Assembly: GCA_937863205.1 (NCBI GenBank)
Contig: CALMGA010000398.1
Coordinates: 1-33,963, forward strand
Source of the DNA: an uncultured Beijerinckiaceae bacterium
GTDB taxonomy: Bacteria; Pseudomonadota; Alphaproteobacteria; Rhizobiales; Beijerinckiaceae
Direction of reading: 5' to 3'
Length of the DNA: 33,963 nucleotides
A program made the translations under genes and the position numbers. Positions 26,890-33,963 of the stretch are shown in pieces. The notes under the pieces were generated by a model that saw nothing but the letters and a program-made list of their open reading frames with translations, was not told the origin of the DNA and searched no databases. The first letter of the stretch is position 1. The number at the start of each line of letters is the position of its first letter.

Positions 26890-27891
26890 TCAGACGTGCA
26901 GACCGTTGGCGGCGGCGAGCCTCTTCAGGTCGACCTGCGGACGGGCGCCGATATGCTGGATGATCTCGGCCGCCGCCAACGCCCCGAGCTTGGCGCAAGC
27001 GGCATGGTCGAGACCGCGCACCAAGCCGGTGAGGAAGCCGGCGGCGAACAGATCGCCGGCACCGGTCGTGTCCACCACCGCGCTCACCGGCGCCGCCGGC
27101 ACAGGAAGCGGCGTGCCGCCCGCCAGGACGACGCAACCCTTTTCGGAGCGGGTCACCACGGCAAGCAGGCCTTCCCCGTTAAGCCGGGCAATAGCCGCGC
27201 CGACGTCGGTCTCGCGGTACAGGCTCAGCAACTCGGCCTCGTTGGCGAACAGGATGTCGATGTCGCGTCCGCGCACGAGGTCGAGGAACTCGTCTCGGTA
27301 TCGGTCGACGCAGAAGGCATCCGACAGGCTCAGCGCCACCCTGCGTCCGGCGCCGTGGGCGATGCGGGCCGCCTTGAGGAAGGCGGCCTTCGCCTCGGGC
27401 GGATCCCAAAGATAGCCTTCGAGGTAGACGATGGCGGAGCCTTCCACGGTTGCCGGATCGATGTCGGCCTCCGACAGGTCCTGGCAGGCGCCGAGGTAGG
27501 TGTTCATGGTGCGCTGCCCATCGGGCGTCACCAGGATGAAGCAGCGCGCCGTGGAGGGGCCCGCCGTGGCGTGGGGGACGGGGAAGTCCACGCCGGCGCG
27601 CCGGATGTCCTGCGTGAACGATTCGCCGAGCCGGTCGTCCCTGACCCGACCGATGAAGCAGGCGGAACAACCGAGCTGTGCCGCGCCGATGACGGTATTG
27701 GCGGCCGAGCCGCCCGACACGGTCGTTGTTGTCCCCATGGCCGCGAGGAGCGCTTCGGCGGGCGCTTCGGCGATCAGCGTCATCGCGCCCCTGGTCATGG
27801 CGTGCGCCGCGATGAACTCGTCGGGCACCTGGGCGATGACGTCGATGATCGCATTGCCCAGGCCGAGAATGTCGTAGCGTGCTGCGGCCAT
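26890..27891 (-). CDS. Adenosine kinase-like PfkB family sugar kinase
   Basis: This is a 333-residue ribokinase-fold kinase. Near the N-terminus are MAAARYDILGLGNAIIDVIA and the substrate loop VSGGSAANTVIGAAQLG (PfkB signature 1 region). The C-terminal signature VVDTTGAGDLFAAGFLTGLV near residues 282-301 contains the catalytic Asp and anion hole. Sequence style (TMNTYLGACQDLSEADID and YLEGYLWDPPEAKAAF) matches the alphaproteobacterial proteins annotated as adenosine kinase, which phosphorylate adenosine or related nucleosides, so nucleoside specificity is likely but not proven. ATG 27891 fits the family start. It lies upstream of glgX on the same strand with a 120-bp gap, so it may be separately transcribed. 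Confidence 0.9.
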   Translation of the reverse strand: MAAARYDILGLGNAIIDVIAQVPDEFIAAHAMTRGAMTLIAEAPAEALLAAMGTTTTVSGGSAANTVIGAAQLGCSACFIGRVRDDRLGESFTQDIRRAGVDFPVPHATAGPSTARCFILVTPDGQRTMNTYLGACQDLSEADIDPATVEGSAIVYLEGYLWDPPEAKAAFLKAARIAHGAGRRVALSLSDAFCVDRYRDEFLDLVRGRDIDILFANEAELLSLYRETDVGAAIARLNGEGLLAVVTRSEKGCVVLAGGTPLPVPAAPVSAVVDTTGAGDLFAAGFLTGLVRGLDHAACAKLGALAAAEIIQHIGARPQVDLKRLAAANGLHV

Positions 27892-28407
27892 GGTGCGTCC
27901 TGTCTCACTCGACGGCGCTATCGCACCAACGAGCCGGCGCGGTCAACACAAGGGCGAGATCGATGATGCGAGAGCCTGCGGTTGCAGGATCGGACACATC
28001 CTGCCGGTGGCGCGAACAGTCCTTCGACGACACTCTCAGATCTAGCCGTGAGGCGCGTTCGCAGGTGCAATCCAGCCTCGTTGCCGATGCGTTTCAGACC
28101 GGTGATGGCTCCTCGTCCTCGATGAGCATGGGAATCGCACCAGGACGACGAGTGCCTGTGTCACGTCGATTGCGCCATGATCTTGCGCTTGGAACAGTCA
28201 ACGGAGTCGGAAGCCGGTGCGGTTGCCAATACCAGGGTTGCCAATACCAGGAACGTGGCACGACAATTTCAGCGTTCCGAGAACTCGCGAAACCCGGAAG
28301 GCTATTGGAAAGGCGCGAGCGCGAAAGTCGGCTTCGATCTTGCGAAAAGCAACGGACGGATGTTTCGACTGAGAACCAAAGACTGCCCCTTGCGAGGGCA
28401 GCAGTCT
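27892..28407. other. Intergenic region with a 15-bp tandem duplication
   Basis: No gene was supported in this 516-bp stretch; short frames on both strands look random and the sequence is less GC-rich than its neighbours. A perfect tandem duplication of GGTTGCCAATACCAG lies at 28221-28235 and 28236-28250. The promoter of the adenosine-kinase-like gene should lie near its left edge, and the right edge holds a terminator-like hairpin for the tiny ORF that follows. Confidence 0.4.
28381..28406 (-). terminator. Terminator-like hairpin after the small membrane ORF
   Basis: On the minus strand, GACTGCTGCCC and GGGCAGTC form a stem with one bulged base around a short loop, followed by TTTGG, a weak T tract. 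It overlaps the stop codon region of the small ORF at 28408 and could end its transcript. The short T run makes this moderate evidence only. Confidence 0.5.
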
Positions 28408-28539
28408 CTAGTTCCGCCGACGCTTGATTCGGACGGGAACGAGAACCTCGCGGCTTCGCTGCTGGGCGGCAGCGACGGCCGCCGATCCCGCGAGAAGGGC
28501 ACCTGCGAGGCCGGTGACAACAAGTGCGATCAGGTGCAT
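28408..28539 (-). CDS. Tiny secreted or single-pass membrane protein
   Basis: This is a 43-residue ORF beginning MHLIALVVTGLAGALLAGSA, continuing AVAAAQQRSREVLVPVRIKR. The first 25 residues are a hydrophobic helix that could be a signal peptide ending AVAAA/QQ or a membrane anchor; the rest is basic. AAGGA lies about seven bases before ATG 28539 on the minus strand, and a hairpin follows the stop. These support a real but unrecognised small gene just downstream of cysK on the same strand. Confidence 0.48.
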   Translation of the reverse strand: MHLIALVVTGLAGALLAGSAAVAAAQQRSREVLVPVRIKRRRN

Positions 28540-28623
28540 CACAACATCCTTGTTCTTGAGCCAGCGGGGGGTACGCAAGCAACTCTGATGCCGAACAGCG
28601 AGCGCCAAACGCAGTTCCCGCGA

Positions 28624-29631
28624 CTATACGCCGTCAAACAGCGCCGTCGAGAGGTAACGTTCGGCAAAGGACGGAATGATCAGCACGATGGTTTTGCCGG
28701 CGAAATCGGGCCGCCCGCCCACGGCGAGAGCGGCTGCCACCGCCGCGCCCGACGAGATGCCGCCGGGGATGCCCTCGGTCCGGGCGAGCTTGCGGGCGTA
28801 ATCGAACGACGTCTGGTTGGCGACGGTGACGACCTCGTCGATCACCCCCCGGTCGAGCACTCCGGGCACGAAGCCGGCGCCGATCCCCTGGATCTTGTGG
28901 AGACCCGGCTTGCCGCCCGACAGCACGGACGAGTCGGCGGGCTCGACCGCGATCACCCTCATCGCCGGCCGGCGCGGCTTCAACGTTTCGCCGACGCCCG
29001 TGATGGTGCCGCCCGTGCCGACGCCCGCCACGAAGGCATCGATGACGCCGCCCGTGTCGGTCCAGATCTCCTCGGCGGTGGTACGCGCGTGGATCGCCGG
29101 ATTGGCCGGGTTATCGAACTGCCGTGCCATCACGGCGCCCGGCGTTTCCGCAAGAATGGCGTTGGCGCGGGCGATGGCGCCCTTCATGCCCAGCGTCGCC
29201 GGCGTCAGCTCCAGGGTTGCGCCAAGCTGCAGCAGCATCTTGCGCCGCTCGACCGACATGCTCTCGGGCATCACGAGGATGAGCTTGTAGCCGCGCGCGG
29301 CCGCCACGAAGGCGAGGGCGATGCCGGTGTTCCCGGAGGTGGCCTCGACCAGCGTCGAATGGCCGGGCACGATCGTGCCGTCCCGCTCCATGGCATCGAT
29401 CATCGCCACGCCGATGCGATCCTTGACGCTGGCCGTCGGATTGAAGAACTCAAGCTTGGCGAGAAGGGTCGCGTTCACGCCCTCGGCCTTGGCGAGCCGG
29501 TCGAGGCGGACCAGCGGCGTGTTGCCGATGACTTCGGTGATCGAGCCGTAGATGCGACCGCGGCCGGGCCGGGAACCAGTCCCTTGCAAGTCGGCTAAGT
29601 GAGGTTCGGGCTCTTCGCGAGGGCGCGTCAT
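28624..29631 (-). CDS. cysK: Cysteine synthase A (O-acetylserine sulfhydrylase)
   Basis: This 335-residue PLP enzyme makes cysteine from O-acetylserine and sulfide. The PLP lysine is in FFNPTASVKDRIGVAMID near residue 68. LVEATSGNTGIALAFVA is the substrate loop, VAGVGTGGTITGVGE the phosphate cradle, and GIPGGISSGAAVAAAL the C-terminal Ser motif. The family usually starts near GRIYGSITEVIGNTPLVRLD. Here about 26 extra residues precede it (MTRPREEPEPHLADLQGTGS…), but AAGGAG about eight bases before ATG 29631 supports this longer form. The gene appears to be single, with the small ORF 84 bases downstream. Confidence 0.96.
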   Translation of the reverse strand: MTRPREEPEPHLADLQGTGSRPGRGRIYGSITEVIGNTPLVRLDRLAKAEGVNATLLAKLEFFNPTASVKDRIGVAMIDAMERDGTIVPGHSTLVEATSGNTGIALAFVAAARGYKLILVMPESMSVERRKMLLQLGATLELTPATLGMKGAIARANAILAETPGAVMARQFDNPANPAIHARTTAEEIWTDTGGVIDAFVAGVGTGGTITGVGETLKPRRPAMRVIAVEPADSSVLSGGKPGLHKIQGIGAGFVPGVLDRGVIDEVVTVANQTSFDYARKLARTEGIPGGISSGAAVAAALAVGGRPDFAGKTIVLIIPSFAERYLSTALFDGV

Positions 29632-29959
29632 GATGCAGCTCCTTGGCAGCATTTCCTTGGCAGCGTATCGCCGCATTGCTTCACGGCGGCACCGGCGAGC
29701 CGCGGCATCGGCGAAGCCGAGGACGGCGGGCGAGGCCATCGAGCGCAGGCCAGCCGATGATGGTCGCGGTGCCCAGAGCACCATGTCGGCGTTCGTCCGA
29801 CAACCTCAAGGGTTCCCTCGCCTGCCGTCCGCCCTCCATCGACGGCTGCCGTCAAGGTGATCGGCCCGGGATCTAAGCAGGTTTCGCAAAAGTGCCCCGC
29901 GGTTTTGCGATCCAAACCTGCTTACCCTTATCTCGCCGCAGCCCGGACGCCGAGTGCGG
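29632..29959. other. Intergenic region between cysK and CHRD gene
   Basis: This 328-bp gap holds the cysK promoter side and palindromic repeat copy B. Just upstream of the cysK start there is a partial tandem duplication in which CCTTGGCAGC occurs at 29641-29650 and again at 29655-29664. No gene is supported in it. Confidence 0.4.
29874..29924. repeat. Palindromic repeat, copy B (51 bp, single unit)
   Basis: This is the Y unit alone, with perfect outer arms TAAGCAGGTTT and AAACCTGCTTA, inner arms CGCAAAA/TTTTGCG, an 11-base loop and a four-base ATCC bulge. Its first 48 bases are identical by eye to the Y half of copies A and C. It lies 35 bases past the 3' end of the CHRD gene and may act as that gene's 3' hairpin. 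It suggests that the Y unit is an independent module or the product of deletion of the Z unit. Confidence 0.92.
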
Positions 29960-30391
29960 CTACTTCGACACCATCACCTGACCGCGGATCTCGCCGGCCT
30001 TGTTGGCCGCCGTGTGGATGTTGAAATACGTCATGCCCTCCGTCAGGTTGCGGGCCTGATCGGTGGTCAATGTCGCCTCGCCCTTGATCGGGCTCGCGAT
30101 CGAACCTTTGATCGGGATCTCGACGCCCGACGACTTGCCGACCGGGGCGGGGGCATGGAAATGCGCCGCCGTGGCCGGGCCGGTCAGGTCGGCGTAGGTC
30201 ACGTCATAGCTCAGCTTGCCCGAGGCCGGGTCGAAGGTGCCGGTCAGCTTGCCCGTTCCCTTGGATGCGTTGGGCGGGGTCTCGGCATCGGCGGCGAGCT
30301 GCGCTTGGACGGTGAGCGGCTGGGCTGCGGCCGAGCCGGCGAAAAGCACGGCGCCGGCAAGAAGAATGGCGCGAAGGGTCGTGTCGGTCAT
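29960..30391 (-). CDS. CHRD domain secreted protein
   Basis: The 143-residue protein starts at ATG 30391, with GAGGA about seven bases upstream. Residues 1-23 (MTDTTLRAILLAGAVLFAGS then AAA) form a signal peptide. The mature part is a single CHRD domain, a beta-sandwich known from chordin and found in many bacterial secreted proteins: LTVQAQLAADAETPPNASKG near its start, TGTFDPASGKLSYDVTYADL in the middle, AAHFHAPAPVGKSSGVEIP and YFNIHTAANKAGEIRGQVMV at the end. The biochemical role is unknown; a periplasmic or extracellular location is expected. It is flanked on both sides by copies of the palindromic repeat. Confidence 0.9.
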   Translation of the reverse strand: MTDTTLRAILLAGAVLFAGSAAAQPLTVQAQLAADAETPPNASKGTGKLTGTFDPASGKLSYDVTYADLTGPATAAHFHAPAPVGKSSGVEIPIKGSIASPIKGEATLTTDQARNLTEGMTYFNIHTAANKAGEIRGQVMVSK

Positions 30392-30744
30392 GATCTGTCC
30401 TCATTTGAAGGGGCGCGGGTGTCGCTCGCACACATCGGTAACCGGGGAGCGACGTCAACGGGCCGGTCGGCCAATGATCGCGCAAGCGACATTGCGTCTC
30501 GACCTCGTCGGAGGCGCCGCGTAGCCACACCGGCGGGCAGCGGCTATAAGGCCGCCGGGGAGCCGCCTCGCCCTAAGCAGGTTTCGCAAAAGTGCCCCGC
30601 GGTTTTGCGATCCAAACCTGCGGCATGGCAAAAGACTCAGCAGGTGAAGCGTTGGCCTGCCAACGCGAACCTGCTTAGCCGGGCTGGCGCTTGAGCGAGC
30701 GCAATGGCGACGCGTCCTCAAGAATCGATCATGTCCGAGCCGAG
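30392..30744. other. Intergenic region between CHRD gene and ubiE
   Basis: This 353-bp divergent region contains palindromic repeat copy C at 30574-30677. The remaining 182 bases on the CHRD side and 67 on the ubiE side hold no gene and no promoter that I could fix. Transcription into ubiE must start inside or beside the repeat, or within those 67 bases. Confidence 0.4.
30574..30677. repeat. Palindromic repeat, copy C (104 bp, two-unit)
   Basis: This is the full element in plus orientation: Y unit from TAAGCAGGTTT to AAACCTGC, a 17-base spacer, and Z unit from AGCAGGT to ACCTGCT, ending in TTA. Compared with copy A reverse-complemented, it differs at four positions, all in the spacer between the two hairpins. 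The hairpin arms are fully conserved, which suggests selection on structure or recent spread. It ends 67 bases before the ubiE start and could shape the 5' leader of that transcript. Confidence 0.93.
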
Positions 30745-31506
30745 ATGACCCGTCCCAACGACAGCACCACTCATTTCGGCTTCGAGAGCGTGGGGCTCGA
30801 TGAGAAGCAGGCGCGCGTCGACGACGTCTTCCACAGGGTCGCCGCCCGCTACGACCTGATGAACGACCTGATGTCGGGCGGTCTCCATCGCGCCTGGAAG
30901 GATCGGCTCGTCGCCGCCGTCAACCCACCCAAGAAGGCGAGCTTCAAGCATCTCGACGTGGCCGGCGGCACCGGCGACGTCGCCTTCCGCGTGCTGCGCG
31001 CGGGATGCCCCTACACGTCCGTCACCGTGCTCGACATCAGCGCCGACATGCTGGACGTCGGGCGGGCGAGGGCCCAGGCCCGCGGCATCGCCGACCGACT
31101 GACCTTTGTCGAGGCCAACGCCGAAGATCTGCCGTTCCCCGACGGAAGCTTCGACGCCTACACGATCGCCTTCGGCATCCGCAACGTTCCGCGCATCGAT
31201 GTCGCCCTGCGACAGGCCTATCGCGTGCTCAAGCGCGGCGGTCACTTCCTATGCCTGGAGTTTTCCCAGGTCGACCTGCCGGTGCTGCGCCAGATCTACG
31301 ATGCTTATTCATTCCACGTCATCCCGCAGATCGGCAGGGCGGTGGCCGGCGACGTCGACTCCTACCGATACCTCGTCGAGTCGATCCGCCGCTTTCCCGG
31401 TGCGGAAGAGTTCGCGGCGATCATCGGGGCGGCCGGCTTCGCGCGGACGCGCTTCACCCGTCTCACCGGCGGCGTCGTGGCCATACATACGGGTTGGAAA
31501 CTGTGA
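30745..31506 (+). CDS. ubiE: Ubiquinone/menaquinone C-methyltransferase UbiE
   Basis: This 253-residue SAM-dependent enzyme methylates the benzoquinol ring in ubiquinone synthesis. [20 protein letters not shown] at the N-terminus, [20 protein letters not shown], motif [36 protein letters not shown] with [12 protein letters not shown], and [20 protein letters not shown] then [13 protein letters not shown] are all family-specific. ATG 30745 ([16 protein letters not shown]) gives the normal length; an in-frame TTG at 30691 lies upstream. ubiB follows seven bases after the stop, so they are one operon, as is common in Rhizobiales. Confidence 0.97.
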   Translation: MTRPNDSTTHFGFESVGLDEKQARVDDVFHRVAARYDLMNDLMSGGLHRAWKDRLVAAVNPPKKASFKHLDVAGGTGDVAFRVLRAGCPYTSVTVLDISADMLDVGRARAQARGIADRLTFVEANAEDLPFPDGSFDAYTIAFGIRNVPRIDVALRQAYRVLKRGGHFLCLEFSQVDLPVLRQIYDAYSFHVIPQIGRAVAGDVDSYRYLVESIRRFPGAEEFAAIIGAAGFARTRFTRLTGGVVAIHTGWKL

Positions 31507-31513
31507 GCCGCCC

Positions 31514-33079
31514 GTGATCTTCTCGCTGGGGTCCTTCGCCAGGCTGGCCCGGGCCGGCTTCACGCTGGCCCGGGCCGGCGTGTTCTCCGACATGGAGCCG
31601 GCCTACCTGCCGGCCAACGCCCGCCTGCCGCTGGCGCTGGCCAAGCTGGTCGCGCGCAAGCGATCGGGCTCGGCGCTGGACGCCTTGCCCGCCGCCGTCA
31701 GCCGGCTCGGGCCCTCCTACGTCAAACTCGGTCAGTTCCTGGCGACCCGGCCGGATCTCGTCGGGCCGGCGGTCGTGCGCCAGCTCGAACGCCTGCAAGA
31801 CCGGATGGAGCCCTTCGGGCGAGCCGTCGCCGTGGCCCAGATCGAGCGGGCCTTCGGCGCCAAGCTCGAAACCCTGTTCGTATCCTTCGGCGAGCCGGTG
31901 GCCGCCGCTTCCATCGCCCAGGTGCACAAGGCGCGCATCCGCGACGTGCTCGGCGAGCGCGACGTCGCCGTCAAGGTGCGCCGGCCCGGCATCGACCGCA
32001 GGCTGGGACGCGACCTCGCCGACATGAAGGCCGCCGCCAAGTTGATCGCCAAGCGCTTCCCCGATTTGCGCCGGCTCAAGCCGGAAGGCGTCGTGGAAAC
32101 GCTGGCGCGCAGCCTGCGCATGGAGACCGATTTCCGCCTGGAAGCGGCGGCGGCGTCCGAGTTCGCCGACAACGTCGCCGGCGAAAGCGACTTCCGCATC
32201 CCCGCCATCGACTGGGACCGCACCGCCGCCGAGGTTTTGACGCTGGAATGGATCGACGGCACCAAGCTCAGCGACGTCGCCGGCCTGGCGCGGCGCGGCT
32301 GCGACCTGCGCAAGGTCGGCGCCACGGTGATCCAGTCGTTCCTGCGCCACGCCATGCGCGACGGCTTCTTCCACGCCGACATGCACCAGGGCAACCTGTT
32401 CGTCGACCGCGACGGGCGGCTCACCGCCGTGGATTTCGGCATCATGGGGCGGCTCGGGCGCGACGAGCGCCGCTTCCTCGCCGAGATCCTCTACGGCTTC
32501 ATCACCCGCGACTACCGGCGTGTGGCCGAGGTGCACTTCGAGGCCGGCTACGTCCCGCGCTCGCATCGCGTCGAGGACTTCGCCCAGGCCATCCGCGCCA
32601 TCGGCGAGCCCATCCATTCGCGCACCGCCGACCAGATCTCCATGGCGCGCCTGCTGACCCTGCTGTTCGAGATCACCGGCCTGTTCGACATGCAAACCCG
32701 CACCGAGCTGGTGCTGCTGCAGAAGACCATGGTGGTGGTGGAGGGTGTCGCCCGCTCGCTCGATCCGCGCCTCGACATGTGGTCGACGGCCGAGCCGGTG
32801 GTGCGCACCTGGATCGAGGGCAACCTCGGACCGCTCGGCCGCCTCCAGGACGTCGGCGCGGGCCTTGGCACCCTGGCCAAGTTCACCGCCGGCCTGCCGC
32901 AGGCGCTGCTGCGCGCCGAGCGCACGGCGGTCAAGCTCGAAAACATGATGGAGAACGGCGTCGAATTCTCCGACGACGCCCTGCGCGAACTCACCAGCGT
33001 GCAGGCGCGGGCGCAGCGTTATACTCATTATGCGCTGTGGGCGCTGGTGATCGCCGTGGTGTACTACATCCTGAGGTGA
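31514..33079 (+). CDS. ubiB: Ubiquinone biosynthesis protein kinase-like UbiB
   Basis: This is a 521-residue member of the ABC1/ADCK/UbiB family, an atypical kinase-like ATPase on the inner membrane that supports ubiquinone assembly. The N-terminal KxGQ motif is LGPSYVKLGQFLATRPD near residue 75. The Ala-rich loop replacing the usual glycine loop is AAASIAQVHKARI. The catalytic loop is DGFFHADMHQGNLFVDRDG and the metal-binding DFG is AVDFGIMGRLG. A hydrophobic helix ends the protein (HYALWALVIAVVYYILR). GTG 31514 is the likely start. A 21-base near-duplication at the N-terminus encodes ARLARAGFTLARAGVF. coaBC follows 25 bases later. Confidence 0.96.
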   Translation: MIFSLGSFARLARAGFTLARAGVFSDMEPAYLPANARLPLALAKLVARKRSGSALDALPAAVSRLGPSYVKLGQFLATRPDLVGPAVVRQLERLQDRMEPFGRAVAVAQIERAFGAKLETLFVSFGEPVAAASIAQVHKARIRDVLGERDVAVKVRRPGIDRRLGRDLADMKAAAKLIAKRFPDLRRLKPEGVVETLARSLRMETDFRLEAAAASEFADNVAGESDFRIPAIDWDRTAAEVLTLEWIDGTKLSDVAGLARRGCDLRKVGATVIQSFLRHAMRDGFFHADMHQGNLFVDRDGRLTAVDFGIMGRLGRDERRFLAEILYGFITRDYRRVAEVHFEAGYVPRSHRVEDFAQAIRAIGEPIHSRTADQISMARLLTLLFEITGLFDMQTRTELVLLQKTMVVVEGVARSLDPRLDMWSTAEPVVRTWIEGNLGPLGRLQDVGAGLGTLAKFTAGLPQALLRAERTAVKLENMMENGVEFSDDALRELTSVQARAQRYTHYALWALVIAVVYYILR

Positions 33080-33104
33080 GGCAGCGCGAGGGCCGACGTC
33101 CGCC

Positions 33105-33963
33105 ATGGCCGTCCTCCAGGGCAAGACCATCCTTCTCATCGTCGGCGGCGGCATCGCCGCCTACAAGGCGCTCGACCTCGTGCGCCGGCTGCGCGAGCGC
33201 GGCGCCGCCGTGCGCCCGGTGATCACGCAAGGGGCGAAGAGCTTCATCACCCCCTTGTCGCTGGCCGGCCTCGCCGGCCACGAGGTGCACGACGAGCTGT
33301 TCTCGCTCACCGACGAGGCGGCGATGGGGCACATCGAGCTGTCGCGAGCGGCCGATCTCGTGGTGGTGGCGCCGGCCACCGCCAACCTGCTGGCCAAGAT
33401 GGCCGCCGGGCTCGCCGACGACCTCGCCTCGACGCTGCTGCTGGCCACCGACAAGCGGACGCTGGTCGCGCCGGCGATGAACCTGCGGATGTGGCTGCAC
33501 CCGGCGACGCGGCGCAACGTCGAGCGGCTGCGCGCCGACGGCGTGCTGTTCTGCGGCCCCGAGCGCGGCGCGATGGCCTGCGGCGAGTTCGGACCGGGGC
33601 GGATGAGCGAGCCGCTCGCGATCGTGGCCGCCGTCGAGGCGGCGCTGGCCGGCGGCAACACCGTGCTCGCCCTGCCGGGCGGCGCCCTGGCCGGGCGCCG
33701 CGTCGTCGTGACCTCCGGCCCGACCCATGAGCCGATCGATCCCGTGCGCTTCATCGCCAACCGCTCGTCGGGCAAGCAGGGGCACGCCATCGCTTCGGCC
33801 GCCGCCGCCGCGGGGGCGGAGGTGGTGCTGGTCAGCGGCCCGGTGGCGCTTGCCGACCCGCCCGGCGTCGCCGTGGTCCGCGTCGAGACGGCGGCCGCCA
33901 TGCTGGCCGCGGTGGAGGCGGCGCTGCCGGCCGACATCTTCGTCGCCGCCGCGGCGGTCGCCG
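33105..33963 (+). CDS. coaBC: Bifunctional CoaBC (PPC decarboxylase / PPC synthetase), 5' part
   Basis: The first 286 residues are present and the frame is open at the right edge. The CoaC flavoprotein domain shows LLIVGGGIAAYKALDLVRRL, the catalytic His in MGHIELSRAADLVVVAPATA (near residue 74), APAMNLRMWLHPATRRNVER and the Cys flap in GPERGAMACGEFGPGRM. The CoaB domain begins at RRVVVTSGPTHEPIDPVRFI then ANRSSGKQGHAIA. It converts 4'-phosphopantothenate to 4'-phosphopantetheine in two steps, using CTP and FMN. ATG 33105 is used. Together with coaA at 12281, two steps of coenzyme A synthesis are in this window. The order ubiE-ubiB-coaBC is conserved in alphaproteobacteria. Confidence 0.96.
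   Translation, partial: MAVLQGKTILLIVGGGIAAYKALDLVRRLRERGAAVRPVITQGAKSFITPLSLAGLAGHEVHDELFSLTDEAAMGHIELSRAADLVVVAPATANLLAKMAAGLADDLASTLLLATDKRTLVAPAMNLRMWLHPATRRNVERLRADGVLFCGPERGAMACGEFGPGRMSEPLAIVAAVEAALAGGNTVLALPGGALAGRRVVVTSGPTHEPIDPVRFIANRSSGKQGHAIASAAAAAGAEVVLVSGPVALADPPGVAVVRVETAAAMLAAVEAALPADIFVAAAAVA

Overview
The window is about 34 kb of very GC-rich DNA, densely coded on both strands. It looks like an alphaproteobacterium of the Hyphomicrobiales/Rhizobiales type. The evidence is the gene orders ubiE-ubiB-coaBC, hisB-DUF2628-hisH-hisA and hisF-hisE-coaA, the rph-rdgB pair, and a complete set of serine-cycle signature genes (hprA, mtkA, mtkB, mcl). The last set suggests a methylotroph, or at least an organism that handles C1/C2 compounds through malyl-CoA.

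Layout. 1-1809: the 5' part of priA (minus strand), divergent from a VapB45/VapC45-type toxin-antitoxin pair. 1807-4408: a 104-bp palindromic repeat, then hisA, hisH, a DUF2628 membrane protein and hisB, all minus strand. 4409-10708: a yghU-type glutathione-dependent oxidoreductase, a DHA2-family MFS exporter, an apparently frameshifted unknown gene, a small unknown ORF, rph, rdgB and a small secreted protein. 10859-13267: hisF-hisE and, after a hairpin and a terminator, coaA, all plus strand. 13410-15321: a small secreted protein, a YihY/BrkB membrane protein and a secreted protein ending in (MMMKK) repeats. 15464-21757: the minus-strand serine-cycle block hprA-mtkA-mtkB-mcl, with an OFA-family (oxalate/formate type) transporter upstream on the same strand. 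22343-24524: a LysR regulator, mobB and a methyltransferase. 24643-29631: glgX, an adenosine-kinase-like PfkB kinase, a tiny membrane or secreted ORF and cysK. 29874-30677: a CHRD-domain secreted protein bracketed by two more copies of the palindromic repeat. 30745-33963: ubiE, ubiB and the 5' part of coaBC.

How genes work together. HprA makes glycerate from hydroxypyruvate, MtkAB activates malate to malyl-CoA, and Mcl cleaves that to glyoxylate and acetyl-CoA. These are core serine-cycle steps, and the adjacent transporter could move a related dicarboxylate or formate. HisB, HisH, HisA, HisF and HisE are histidine-pathway enzymes, but they lie in two blocks on opposite strands. This looks like an ancestral hisB-hisH-hisA-hisF-hisE-coaA string broken by an inversion whose left edge coincides with the palindromic repeat. 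UbiE and UbiB belong to ubiquinone synthesis; CoaA and CoaBC belong to coenzyme A synthesis.

The most unusual feature is the dispersed palindromic element, with copies at 1807-1910, 29874-29924 and 30574-30677. It is built from two hairpin units. One copy supplies the last 17 codons and stop codon of hisA on one strand and the stop codon of the VapC-like toxin on the other. No tRNA, rRNA, CRISPR array or transposase gene was recognised.
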